Source: Hyphodiscus hymeniophilus (lineage: Eukaryota > Ascomycota > Leotiomycetes > Helotiales > Hyphodiscaceae). Taken from it: DNA of 64,000 nt. The first letter of the stretch is position 1, and each line of letters opens with the position of its first letter. Of this stretch, positions 45,181 to 56,403 are shown one piece after another. The position numbers and the translations under genes were made by a program. Below the pieces are notes generated by a model. That model made no database searches, was not told the origin of the DNA, and was given only the letters and a program-made list of their open reading frames with translations. The stretch is taken from contig VNKQ01000004.1 in the NCBI GenBank assembly GCA_016508695.1, forward strand, positions 1,364,001 through 1,428,000, in the 5' to 3' direction.

Positions 45181-46835
45181 CTAATGCTCCATTGCATCCT
45201 CAAACAGGTTTCGTAATTGCTGTCTCTCCTCATTTAATTCCTCTGCCAGACCCGGCGCCAGCATCAACACTCTTTTCTGTGGGATAGTTCCCTCGACCAA
45301 GTCATCGAGGTGTTCCCTCTTGAATCCAAGATCTTTCAATCCCTTTGGTTGGTCGCCCAGATCAGCTAAGAACTTCTCTAAAGCCTCTGCGAGAACTTCG
45401 CCCGCGCTTTCTTTCTTAATGTTTGAGATGTCGACGCCGAAGGCTTCGGCGGCTTGTAAATGGCGCTCTGGGTTTGACGGACCTGTGAAGCGGAATACGG
45501 CTGGTGCGGAGACAGCTACAGATACGCCGTGAGGAATGATGGGGCTTGATACTTGGTAGCCGGCGTGTTTGTAGCCTGGGTTTTGACCGGAGATGGGATA
45601 GGACATTCCTGTAAATATCAGTAAGGACTTTTTGAACTAGGCTTGGGAGCTTACCATGGCACAAGTGCACGCCAGCATTTCCAAACCCCACACCAGCGAG
45701 AGTGGCGGCAAGGAGCATTTGGCTCTGAGCCTCATGATCTTCTGGATCCTTCACAGCGCGTGGAAGGTACTTGACAGTGCTTCTCAGTGCCTGCAATGAG
45801 AAGATGTCACTGATTGGGTTGGCTCCTTGGTAAGCCGGTCTATTGATAGGATTCGTTGGCCTGGGTATTCTCTCAAAGTAAGGAATGGCTGTCCAACTCT
45901 CTAAACTATGACACAGGACATCCAAGCCAGAGCTTGCATGAACAGCAGAAGGCATTGTTCTGGTGTTGAGAGGATCACATACTCCGAGCGTAGGCTTCAA
46001 ATTCCGGTGTGCAATTCCGGTCTTGGCACGTTTAGAGACTAGGTCGAAGATTGCTGTCCCAGTTGTCTCGGATCCAGTACCTGCTGTGGTTGGTACGGCT
46101 ATCAAGGGCTTCAACGGCTTGTCGATGGGCAACCCTTTCCCCAAGGGAGCATTTACAAAGTCTAGAAAGTCTGCGTCGGGGTAGCAGGTATATAGATTCA
46201 TGAGTTTTGCAGTGTCAATAACTGAACCTCCCCCAACGGCGAGGAAGGCATCAGGTTGATATGGTTTGGCAAAGTTGATTGCTTCTTTGATCCTGTCTCA
46301 TGTCAGCACCATTGACTTCCTCGTTATTTGTAAGCATGCAAACATACGAGCTGTCTTTAGGCTCAACTCTGCAGCCATCAAACACTGTAAACTCAACACC
46401 CTCCCGGGTCAAACCTTCCACCACCTGTTTCATAGCATTCAGATCCTTCACTGTGCTGTCCGTAACCACACAAACTCTCTTGGCACCCATGTTCTTGAAG
46501 TCCATCCCCACTTCCTTTGTTACACCTGGCCCAAAGCGAATTGAAGAAGCTGCCATTTCGAACGCATACTCCTTCTGTCTCGATGTGTCAACAGGGGTAG
46601 CGAAATTTCGTTGGAGATTTGCTTTGGCGTGTGACAGGAGACCAGAGGAGGGTTGGTGATGGTGATGATGGGAGGGATTTCCATGGCAGGGACAGGAGGG
46701 AGGATGAGTGTATTGGACTGTGCGAAGCAAATTCATTGCCCGTACAGCCCTCTGCAGCATGTCAGTATACAAGTAGCTGCGATTGGAAATATGAGGGGAT
46801 GTGTGTGCTTACAGTGGGGGCTATTCTGACTGCCA
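45181..46835 (-). CDS. Hydroxyacid-oxoacid transhydrogenase, mitochondrial (iron-containing ADH family)
   Basis: Group III iron-dependent dehydrogenase related to human ADHFE1. It couples 4-hydroxybutyrate oxidation to 2-oxoglutarate reduction. Exons 46835-46812 (8 codons), 46751-46348, 46292-45655 and 45608-45181 give 497 residues with consistent phases. The N-terminus (MAVRIAPTRAVRAMNLLRTV) is basic and amphipathic, a likely matrix-targeting peptide. A His run (HGNSHHHHHQ-like, coded near 46660) follows it. The core reads SIRFGPGVTKEVG, AKRVCVVTDSTV, the nucleotide-binding AFLAVGGGSVIDTAK, then VPTTAGTGSETTGTAIFD. Metal ligands fit DVLCHSLESW, with a further His in FGNAGVHLCHG and IPHGVSVAVSAPAVFRF. 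All hallmark residues appear intact. Confidence 0.92.
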
Positions 46836-47906
46836 TTGTGACGGAGAGGAGAGGGGTAAACAACGAAGCTTGGAGATAGCAGAATTGTTATTGAGCTCTC
46901 TCTCTCTCTATCTCTTTTCAACCTTCAAGTCAGCTCCTACTTAATCTTCAAATAGCCAACTTGTGAGTTGCAGAGATGAGGAACAAGTTTGCAACGTCTT
47001 AGACAGAACATGGTTTTTGGGGTTGGTGGAGATCATCTCATCCTAGCCCGAAGCGCGGTTACATCTGCGGGGTGCATTGCATTCTCGGGCATTGTCCGAA
47101 TTCGCTTCGAGATCCCTCGGCTTTCCGAATTAGGTTCGCCATCCCTTGTTGTTTTGGTGGGAAAGTCAATACTCGTCTTTAAATTGAATAAGAACTCAAA
47201 GTCTGTTCGTAATGCACTTGGCCAATTTGAGATTCAAGTGTCGTTGTGTTGTTTTATAGGATTAAAGGACCGATGGTATCGGTCCAAAGGTAAAATTATC
47301 ATCATGCTCAACATTCAAAGCGTTAGGGGAATGGGATTGTAATTGGATCCTGCTTGCGGAGGTCATGCACTGTGTTCAACCTTCGCTTATCATACATATA
47401 CATTGGTCAGTAGAGTGCAAGGTTGAGGCCGCGAGAATCATGTCAAGTACGTACGTTTGCAGCCCCAGTATCAAGGCATTCTGACAAAGCTGTAAGATTA
47501 TCGACGAAGTCACAACGGCATCGAGATGGTGAAGAGCTCTTATTGTTTAATTCTCGAATCGCTATCATCTGAAGCAGCGTCCGCGGCTCTCTGAAAAAAC
47601 TCCGAGGTATCAATTTCCATCCATCCAAATCAATTTAAAGGCTGGCCCGCCTAACCATCGGCGCTCATGATGCGCCTAGAATCAGACTCAGACCACCAAG
47701 GAGCGGCTATCAAAACGTGGAATAATATCCACAACCCAAACTCCTTCATGCAACATCAAGGCCACATGAGCTGTGCAAATATGTATGTTGCTGCATGTAA
47801 CAGCATATGTGTAATTGCCGTAAATAACGTAGAATTCATGAAATGCAAATGTAAACTTTCTCTTGAATGTCAAATCGACCTTCTTGGATTCCCAGACGCC
47901 TATGCT
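46836..47906. other. Intergenic region
   Basis: Promoter side of the transhydrogenase (CT run near 46900) and 3' flank of ATG13. No further gene seen. Confidence 0.6.
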
Positions 47907-50877
47907 TTATGGCCAGCCTCCTCGTCGGCTGACTCTCCGACTACTCGATCCGGAGTCTCCTCCTCGTACTGCATCGTATGCGGTGCTGCCCCCTCCTCGA
48001 GGCTCTTCAATGCTTCTTCTTCCATGATCTCGACCAATTTCGCTCATGTTGAAGAGAAGATCCTCATCATCAATGTCGTACCTGGTGAAACTGTGTCTTC
48101 CGCCGGCTGCTCTTTCGCTTGTTGTGCTTCCCCCAGGACGGTCTAATAAGCTCGAGCTTGAGCCCGTTGGTGGTGTAGCCCCACGTCCTCCAGTTCGACC
48201 TATTCTTGGTCTGTAAGGTGAATTTGCCGAGCCAGCGGAGAGACCGCGAGGTATTTGCGGGGCTTCAGACTCATTTGCATCGAGTGAGGAAGACCGCTGT
48301 CGTGACATCGCAGTGGAGCCTTCCGAAATATGAGGTGCTGGCTGAAGCAGGCGTGGGGGTGAAGGAGAGGAAGTCGAAGCGACATTCTCGGCTATCTGTA
48401 TCCCACGCAGGGCATTAAGGCTGGGTGGCTCCCGATCGCCTGCGCCCAGACTAATACTTCTATGAACGCCGAATGGTAGATCACCTAACTCGTCTTCAAC
48501 GGCGAGGTTTCTATGTTGTTGAGCAACGGAACTGGATCTTCGATTGTGCGGGTAATACGGTCTGGGTGAAGTAGGGATATCGATGGCGTTAGTCCCCAAT
48601 TCGCTCGCTTGATCATCATCCGCATTTTCTTCCAGTCTTTCAGGTGTAGTTCTATTGCGACGAGGTACTGAATACTCTGCTATTGAGTTGGCGCTTAGCC
48701 GAGATGGGATCGCAGGTGTGTGAGGCGTATGTGGTGAAATTGGCTTTCCAGGGGATGATGATATTGACATCGAAGTCGCGGCTACCATTGGGGGGACACT
48801 CGATAATTGCCGGCTAGAAGAGCTTGATGATCGGTGCAAAACATTTGAAGAGGACATTGACTCCGTCAATATATTGTTCGACTCTCGCATTGACTGAAAT
48901 TTGGAAAGCTGGGCGCTGGTCCGCTTTGTTGAACCCTCGCCTCCAGTCTCAAAACTCTGTAATGTCTTTTTGCTATCCAAGAGTTTCAAAAATTCGGAGA
49001 TATTATCATCATCAGTCTGCAATGACCCCGAGCTTCCACCAGCACCGGCCTCGGCCAGTATTCCAGAGCCTGGCTGCACAGAGGAAGACATGCTTTGTTT
49101 GCCGCTGCTATTTTGGTCATCATCAACCAGCTTGCTTGCAGCACCAAATGACGATCTTCCGCGACGATGGCTGAAGCTACTACTATACCGAGCTATAGGG
49201 GCTGGCTTTGGTGAGCTTGAAGCGGAAGAAGAGACAACGTTTTCAGCTGCAATAGGAACGCCCCGCAATGAAGCTGGCATACCTGCTATGAGTGATGATC
49301 GGTTTCGGGCCTGGGCTAAAGCACTGATGCCAGAAGTTCGGGGGAGGGACTGAGGAGATTGAGGCGAAAGTATTTCGGCTGGTTGATGCGTTGGAGTTGC
49401 GCGACCGGGGGAAGATGAAAGTGAACCTGCCTTGAAAGGCTGGAAAGATACAGACGGTCTCCTAGCCATCGTTAAGCCTTCGATTGACCTCAGCGATGCC
49501 CTAGAGGTCTGCATAGGTAAGGTCTGAGGAACGGAGTTTACTGGTGGAGAGCTTGTATCAGAACCCATGCTTTTGGCAGCTCGAAGGGCAGATATTGGAC
49601 TTGATCCTCTTGGAGGGGCGTCTCCATGAAAGGTCGATAAGCTGCCATATGCCTGTATGGGTTCCACATCTTCTGCTTGTTGCTGATGAGCTGGAAGAGA
49701 TCCAACCTCGATTGTTTTGGCCGTTCGCCGACGATCTCTATTCGTCGCTAGAGAAGGCTGAAAGAAGTGCTCATCTGCCCCCATGAACCGGGAACTCAGG
49801 AGAGCTTCTGAATCGTCAACACGAAAATTGCAATCGTTTCGGTAAGAAACCTCCGCTGAGAATTGTCCAACTGGGGTATCCGTGGTCCCGAGAAGATAAT
49901 CTGTGGTGACGGGGCTGCCGCTCTCATACAGAGGATGAGTAAGAGCATCAAAACGATTTCTCTGTACATCACCCTGCAAAATGCGACAATTAACCCTCAA
50001 CGAGCTGTTTGTGGATCCGCTCTTGCCCAGAGCTTTCACAAGTCTCCACGCTGGAACAAATTTGGCTGTCGCGTAGAGTGAGCGGAAGAATACAATGCAC
50101 TTCTTGTAGACAGTAGGCAATGTGCCACCAAAATCATACGTCTGCTGCCCTGGGTCCTTGAGTTCGATTCTCCAGCGCTCCAAAATGACCTCACTGTTTC
50201 TTTTTCGGGGACGAGAATTACTGTCGCTGGATCCGCTGGAGCTGTTCAATGCCTCCAGGACATCCCAACGCTTTCCTTGATCATCCACGATGACCACACT
50301 TTGATTGCTTGTCAAGCCCGATGTATCCAAATATGTCTCTAGTATCATAGGCGGTGGTCGATTTTGAATTCCTCCACAGGTCTTCCACAGGCTCAGATCA
50401 TCTCGAAAAGCGTTGGTATCGTCGGTTTCGATTTGGAACTGGAGAGAATACAGGTTAGCCTATACCGAGTGATTATGAACGGGAGAGATACGTACCCATT
50501 TATTCACTTTCTTGGTTCCGTCTTTTAATAAGATCACAGGCAATGGCATCCTCGACTGCAGGACAACGATAGCGGCTTTGTTGTAAAAATTCTAGGATAA
50601 GACATTAGCATTTCCTGACAGATCATGGGAGCGGTGGCTGATGTACTTGTATAATTTGGTCCAGCTTCCGAACAGAGTCTTTGCTCGGAACGTTGGCTGC
50701 CATGACTCCACTATCACCACTGCCTTCATCAGCGTCATTATAACCTGGCATATCTGATCCGGTTCTCGAATGAGGGCTCAGCCCTTCTTCTCTGGGGTTG
50801 TTCGTTCTAGTTGGGTTGGTCCTAGGGGATGAGGCAGGTGACGCCGTCACAGGCGAGGGTCGAGGATGTTGATGCAT
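47907..50877 (-). CDS. ATG13: Autophagy-related protein 13
   Basis: Regulatory subunit of the Atg1 kinase complex that starts autophagy. TORC1 phosphorylates it on its Ser/Thr-rich tail. Exons 50877-50647, 50591-50496 and 50438-47907 (introns 55 and 57 nt, phase 0) give 952 residues. The N-terminal HORMA-like domain starts after a Pro/Ser-rich leader: KLDQIIQNFYNKAAIVVLQS, then NRPPPMILETYLDTSGL, LERWRIELKDPGQ, LPTVYKKCIVFFRSLYATAK, and FVPAWRLVKALGK. The C-terminal 600 residues are disordered. They are Ser-rich with RRPSVSFQPFKAGSLSSSPG (the conserved Atg13 patch) and ISEFLKLLDSKKTLQSF (Atg1/Atg17 contact region by family position). The tail is Arg/Gly-rich (GRDHGRRSIEEPRGGG). The long leader region upstream is typical of this gene. 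Confidence 0.95.
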
Positions 50878-52956
50878 TTTTTTTTGGTTAACGCAGATGT
50901 TGAATCAAAGCAAGAGGTTGTAGGGGAAGGGTGGCCAATTTTGCAGATACGTGTATAAAAAAGCTCTGGTACGGTGTCCCACGTCAATTGTTGGAAGGCT
51001 AAATGCTGCGTGAAGTAGAGCCTTGGTGCCACATACTTTGGGCATCCATCGCTGTGATTTTTCTGTCTTCTGTGCCGTAAGGTTTGGTTGAATGCTTGGA
51101 GAGGTTCCGCAAGCTCGAAGGGTCCGCGGATCGTTCCGGTGAGCCCAATCAGGGTGGGAGAGGTGTGCTGAAGCCTACGATGGCACTCAGGCAGCGAGCA
51201 TCTTTGGACGACGAATCACTGTGCTCTTGTTTGAAATAGAAGGCTTTGCCAGATTCTTGAGGTGCAACGAGTTCGGGCAATCGATTGATGTAGGAGGGCT
51301 CGCGGAGTTGGTCGTGGTGTTACAGTGAGCTCTGGGTGTTGGATGATTCAAGAGTCATGCTCCAGTGCCTCGTGACGGTAGCGGCGCTTGTGAGAGACCT
51401 CTGCTCGACCTATATATGTCGGGAGCCGATGTGAGCAGAACAAAGAAAGCGTCAAGAAGAGTTTTCAGCTTCTGCTGAGGATGGATCAGGCCAGAGGGCA
51501 AGCAAAAGGCAAATGATGCACTTTCTGTAGAGAGAGAGAAATAGATGTCCAGCCCAAGCTTTGGCGCTCCGAGGACGTCGATAGGGTGGTTACAAGCGTC
51601 ATTATGCGGAGTTCTAAGCGGCTCCATAAAAACAGAGAGCCCCCAACCCAACAGCTGCCACATACTATGAGATCGTTGGAACCTCTACAATAGCTCAGAT
51701 ACCATCTTAATAGCAATAGTCCTTGGGGAAACAATTATATTCATTTTCCTTATATTGCTAGAACCATCTGCCACTTTTAGACATTGACAATGTCTCGTCT
51801 AGCTAGCGCAATACTCCATGCGCATACCTTACCGGACTGCCCAGCTTGCGCGATAAGGACTGCACAGGGGGGGACAACCTTCAGTCCTGCTACTGTAGGC
51901 AAAGGAATCCTCAACAAGCCCATCACCAGCAGCATCGAGCCATCCAACCAGCCATGGGCCAACGTCTAAATCTCCATCCCCCGCGCACTGGTGGCATGTG
52001 ATGATCAAGGCACATAAGCGCATCAGCGCATCAGCGCATCAGCACATCCCGGCTATCGCAAAGGCTGCCTACCTGCGTCGGAGAGACATCCATAGCCAGC
52101 CCGCCAGACAGCCAGAAAGCGAGCCAGCAAAGCCTCTCTCTATGCTGGATATGGTTGCCGATACTGGCACACCGATCCTGAAATGCTTTCAAGGCTGACC
52201 AGCGAGACCGCCGCTTTGATCAAAGAGCCATGCCGGTCAGAAAGCCAGACCAAGATTGTTCTTCCCTTTTTCCAATCGTGAACATACAGTGCCAAGAGCA
52301 CCTGAGGAAGGTGAGTCCTGATAAGTCAACAACCAAGACGGTGGACGTCAACCTGGTGCAAAGGTGGGGATATTGTGAAATGTCTCGATGGCGACTTCGA
52401 TGGCGACTGGAAGGCGAAACGGTGGTAGGCACACGTGCTGTTATGGCATTGCCCCATGCCTTCAAGATATGGTTCATATATCTTTGAAGCGCGTTATACA
52501 ATAAGGGAATGTCTGATTGCCACGGGAAAGCATCAGAGTCGATGCGATCTATCGCATCTGGATCATCACGTGGGCATATACCCAATGGGGTCATCACAGG
52601 AATCCGGTTCGCAAAATTACCTACTGTATGACAACAGTGGGATGTGGGGAAACTCTCACATGCCGGTGGATCTCCAATTTTTTCCAATCTGCCACAATCC
52701 TTTACGTTGCATGACAAGCTGTCTTCACAAGTTCAGGAATTACCGATTTCATTTGCAGCTTCGAGCAAGTAAGTCACGGGAAGTAGGAAGAAATTAGTAG
52801 AAAGGGAAAACATCAACTTACCTACTATCCAGTAAGCGCGACGTTCTTTTCTACGCTTGCCTGGAGTCCTGGAGATTAAAGTAAGACGTGGATAGGTCGA
52901 GCTACACCGAGGATTTAAAGATGGGGAAATAAATAAATTCGCTAACAATTCAATGC
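50878..52956. other. Intergenic region, ATG13 upstream side
   Basis: About 2 kb with short open frames only and no supported gene. A GCGCATCA tandem repeat lies at 52018-52047. Much of 50880-51700 is probably ATG13 leader and promoter. A downstream exon of the next gene could lie near 52740-52950 (see that entry). Confidence 0.55.
52018..52047. repeat. GCGCATCA octanucleotide-type tandem repeat
   Basis: Three to four units of GCGCATCA with a degenerate last unit. Confidence 0.7.
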
Positions 52957-53697
52957 CTACCTACCCTTACCTCGTCCCAAGCTGCAAAGTAGCCGCTTCT
53001 GCTCTTCATGAGCATACTTACACTTCGCAACATGCTGATCTGTTTCCTTACCAACAGGCTTGTTGCAATATGGACAGTGCATGATGTGAACTCTGGAAAG
53101 AACTTCATCGGCGCCTCCGACGAAGACGTTGTCGTTTCGCTTGGCTGCGTAATCCCGTTGATAGATATCCTCGAGCCAGTTCTCCAAGAACGGGTTATCG
53201 CCTTCTTGATAAGTCTCGGAAACGATCGAGTGCCAGGTATCCGTTGAGATCCCGCCGATGACTTCGATATTCTCGCTGCTCTCGGGATGAGCTTCCAAGA
53301 GGGCATCGAGAAGAACCTCATCTTCCACTCCGTCTTCGTCCACGATTTGATCTTCATCCCTGGCTGTACTGCGAGCCTCCTGCTCCTCAACTTGCATCCT
53401 CACGAGCTCCGCAAACCACTGAACAATGTTCTCGTCAACAATCTCCGCATTTTCTTTCCCCAGCTCAAGTAGCTCACTCATGGCTTCATACATCTCGTGG
53501 ATGTCCATACCAGCTGAAAGATAAGCAGTGCGTTGCCCGATGTTTTGCGGTGAGTCCCGACCCCCACTTACCTCTCGGACGGGTAGTTCAAAGGATTCGA
53601 CGTTATGTCGAGGCGCTTGATGGGCATGTAATTCCGCGAGTCGCTCGCCTTCGCGAACGAACCAGTTGTACGTAAATGAATTTCTTGGGTTTGACAT
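52957..53697 (-). CDS. Unidentified acidic protein with a C-terminal CxxC...HxxxC zinc knuckle
   Basis: I do not recognise the family. One uninterrupted 246-codon frame starts MSNPRNSFTYNWFVREGERL. The middle is acidic and helical (HEMYEAMSELLELGKENAEI, VDENIVQWFAELVRMQVEEQ). The end carries a likely zinc site, MHCPYCNKPVG then HVAKCKYAHEEQKR (C-x2-C...H-x3-C), and stops in GRGKGR. Two features look like unused splicing. A perfect GTAAGT...CTTTCAG segment of 58 nt (53570-53513) lies inside the frame, and removing it would break the frame. A GTAAGG donor overlaps the last codons, so an extra 3' exon is possible. The N-terminal FTYNWFVREGERLAEL looks conserved-protein-like. The zinc knuckle suggests binding of nucleic acid or protein. 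Confidence 0.65.
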   Translation of the reverse strand: MSNPRNSFTYNWFVREGERLAELHAHQAPRHNVESFELPVREVSGGRDSPQNIGQRTAYLSAGMDIHEMYEAMSELLELGKENAEIVDENIVQWFAELVRMQVEEQEARSTARDEDQIVDEDGVEDEVLLDALLEAHPESSENIEVIGGISTDTWHSIVSETYQEGDNPFLENWLEDIYQRDYAAKRNDNVFVGGADEVLSRVHIMHCPYCNKPVGKETDQHVAKCKYAHEEQKRLLCSLGRGKGR

Positions 53698-54807
53698 CGT
53701 TGTGCCTTCGTATATTTATTAGTTTGAAGCGGTTAGAAAATCAAAAGACGCAATTTATAGAATGAAAAGATTTTGTTTCAGAACTCAGATGGGAAGGTTA
53801 CGATTTAAGTCATCGGCCATCGCTCTTGACAAGTCGTTGTTCATGTTCCAGACAAAGAGACGCTGCCGAGTACAACGGCGGTCTTTGTCCTCGATTGTTT
53901 CTCGTATAGAGATAGTATTTCTCGACGATCAAGAAAATACTTCGAACTTTCAGAACCTGGTGGATGTGTAGCGGTGCCTCCAACATACCCCATAAAGGTC
54001 CCAGCATCTAACAGGCAAGGCGGGCTCTGCATTCTCAAATATACGAAGTAGCAGAGAGCTCCAGTAAATACGATGGACACGGGAACTGCAATCTCTTAGA
54101 TATCCGCTAAAAATGAGCATATAGGCAGCAGAACAATGCTGTGTCGTGCCGGCACGATCACTCTGTTCACGACTCAATGTTGTCACGTTGTGTCCACGCA
54201 GTTGCAACATCACCAAGATGGTTACGTGGGCGCTAGAAAGCGAATCATTTAATTCTTCGGATTCTTCCTCGCACTTAGCTTTCCTCTCTTTCAACGCACC
54301 ACAAGTACAAAACTCCTAATTCGATTCTTCTGTCGACTGTGAGAGATCGATATAGAATGTGAAGAACTTCTGCCAAGCCCGCTCCAGTAATTTCCGAGTT
54401 CTCAATCCAGAGAGGTATGTCCCGGACACGGCGGTCAGTAGAATTAACCTGTATCAATTCTAGGTAGGTTCATATGATTAGATCCAGTCATCGAAGTCCT
54501 CGAACATTGACACAGCTACTTCAAGTAGTTCGATAATATCCTGAAAAACCTTGAAGTGCTGAACAATACAACAGTTGAAGCGATGCCGACTTCTGGATCA
54601 AACATCCTTTGCAACCTTTTGGGGTACGACAGATTAAGGTTGAAAGCTTTGATTGTCTAAAGTAAAGCAGACCAGACTGAATACGGAAAGGGCCTAATAT
54701 CCTCGCTCTTTCCTCAGCCCACAACAGAACCTGACAGTTTTCAGGACTTCTAGAAAGGCAGACCACTATGCTTTAAAATGTTTCCTATGCATTATTGATA
54801 TGTCTAT
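53698..54807. other. Intergenic region
   Basis: About 1.1 kb with no frame that I can support as a gene. Confidence 0.6.
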
Positions 54808-55652
54808 TCATACTCTTTCACCAGCTGCAGAACGAATAGTTTTCACAACAGCTTCAGGCATCGTCACATTTGGAACATGTCCAGCAGGAACAGAGTGCAC
54901 GTCCACTTTCCTTCCACTTTCTTTCTCCACCATCTCCACCATACTTCTCTGGACTTCAGCTGGAATAACCAAGTCTCCTTCACAGAGCATATATGTCATG
55001 GGAATGTGCTTGTAGGCGGGGTATGTAGCTGGGTGGTCAAAACTGATGGCAGAATGTCCTGGCATCTCAGCTACCCATTTCAGACCTTCCTCCAGCGGGA
55101 GATCAGTGAACAAGGTTCGCGTGTTGGGAATTGGATCCAGGGTCATGTGGTCGCCCTGTAACGATGCGTCAGCATACAATTAGTACATTGGAGGAGAATC
55201 CATTCACTTACATTGACAACCACGTTATCAAGCTTGGGGCAGTCCTTCATAGTATCCTTCAAGGATTCTCCTACGCGTGCTATGAGAGCAGTAACATATA
55301 GCAACCGGACAATACCGCCTTTTCTCCCTCTTGCTTCTCGTTCCGTTTTCGCAAATCCTTTGGCACCTTCACCTCCAGCGATGCCGCCGTATGAATGCGT
55401 GACCAAGATGACATCTTTGCCTTCCTCGTCGACGAGCTTGATGAGCACAGCTTGGATGCCAGCTGCGTCATCAGCAAGTGAAATTCCAGACGCCTTTTGG
55501 GCATCACCAACTGTCGGTAGATAGATTGCTATCGCTTCGTATCCGGCTGACTTCAAATCATCCAGGATGCTTTGGTACATGGAAGGTGGTGAGAATGATC
55601 CTGGAACGATGAGGATGGTGGGCTTGGTTGCTGAATCTACTTGGCTTCCCAT
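54808..55652 (-). CDS. Alpha/beta-hydrolase (AB hydrolase-6 type)
   Basis: Serine hydrolase of the alpha/beta fold. Exons 55652-55212 and 55155-54808 (56-nt intron, phase 0) give 262 residues. The fold begins PTILIVPGSFSPPSMYQSIL. The nucleophile elbow is VTHSYGGIAG, with Thr-His-Ser in place of the usual Gly-x-Ser, as in many fungal members with HSYGG. The acid is in TYMLCEGDLVIP and the catalytic His in PAGHVPNVTMPEAV. The start is the ATG giving MGSQVDSATKPT; the frame is open further upstream but that part lacks conserved features. Substrate cannot be told; fungal relatives act on esters, lactones or salicylate-like compounds. It is divergent from the sugar transporter across 751 nt. Confidence 0.88.
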
Positions 55653-56403
55653 CTTGGAAAAGTCAAACGAGAGGAGATGGCTATGTGTGAATGACTTTTG
55701 GGTGTATGGTTGGAGATGGAAAATATACAAGAACGATCTTGAGACGAAGGAAAGGGGGGCTGAGTATACGTTACACCTTAACTGTTTTTCATGACGCCTG
55801 TTCGGTAGAAGTATTACCTGCCCCAGGCTCGGTGCAAACATAATGATCCGATAGTTGACATCGAGGTGTGCCAAAAGCGGGGTTTTAGAGTTCATCTGAT
55901 GCCGGTATGGTTTGTTGGCGGTGGAACACCCAGATGGATTTATTTGTCCGTTCTCGTCAGAAATAAGTCGGTTCCACTATCGATTTACTTCAAGCTTGGC
56001 TTCGGCCAAGCCATTGTAGTTCGCGGTCTCGAATTTGTGCGGCGCAGTATTTGCAAACGATTGTTTGGTCCATTCTTCGTCAGAATTTAGCTCAGATCTA
56101 CCACCTCATTCCTTCATCCTCGCCAAGATTCAAAGATTGGAGAACAGTAGGTATGTGTTTCCCCAGAATTCCCCGCTTTTTGGGACTCGCCATACCCCGC
56201 GTCAAATTCCTTTGCTTCTTGGTTCGCTAAGACCCGAAAGGAAAAGGGGGATCCAGAGCTGTTTGTAGACCTTGGGAGTCCAGTCTTGAAATACGAGTCC
56301 TTTCCTCTGCATTTAATTTCAAAATGCGCTACAGTCAAGACACAAACACTTTCCAACTACATTCTTAAATTTTTCGCGAGTTCTGAGTTTCTTGGTCTTG
56401 AAG
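55653..56403. other. Divergent promoter region, hydrolase and sugar transporter
   Basis: Non-coding by my reading, and probably serves both flanking genes. No clear motif recognised. Confidence 0.5.

Noticed and set aside
51784..52200. Short plus-strand frames with Ala/Pro/Ser-rich products
   Set aside because: They coincide with simple repeats and have no protein features.
55653..55895. N-terminal extension of the alpha/beta hydrolase by 81 codons
   Set aside because: The frame is open but the extension lacks conserved fold elements; the ATG at 55652 gives a normal N-terminus.
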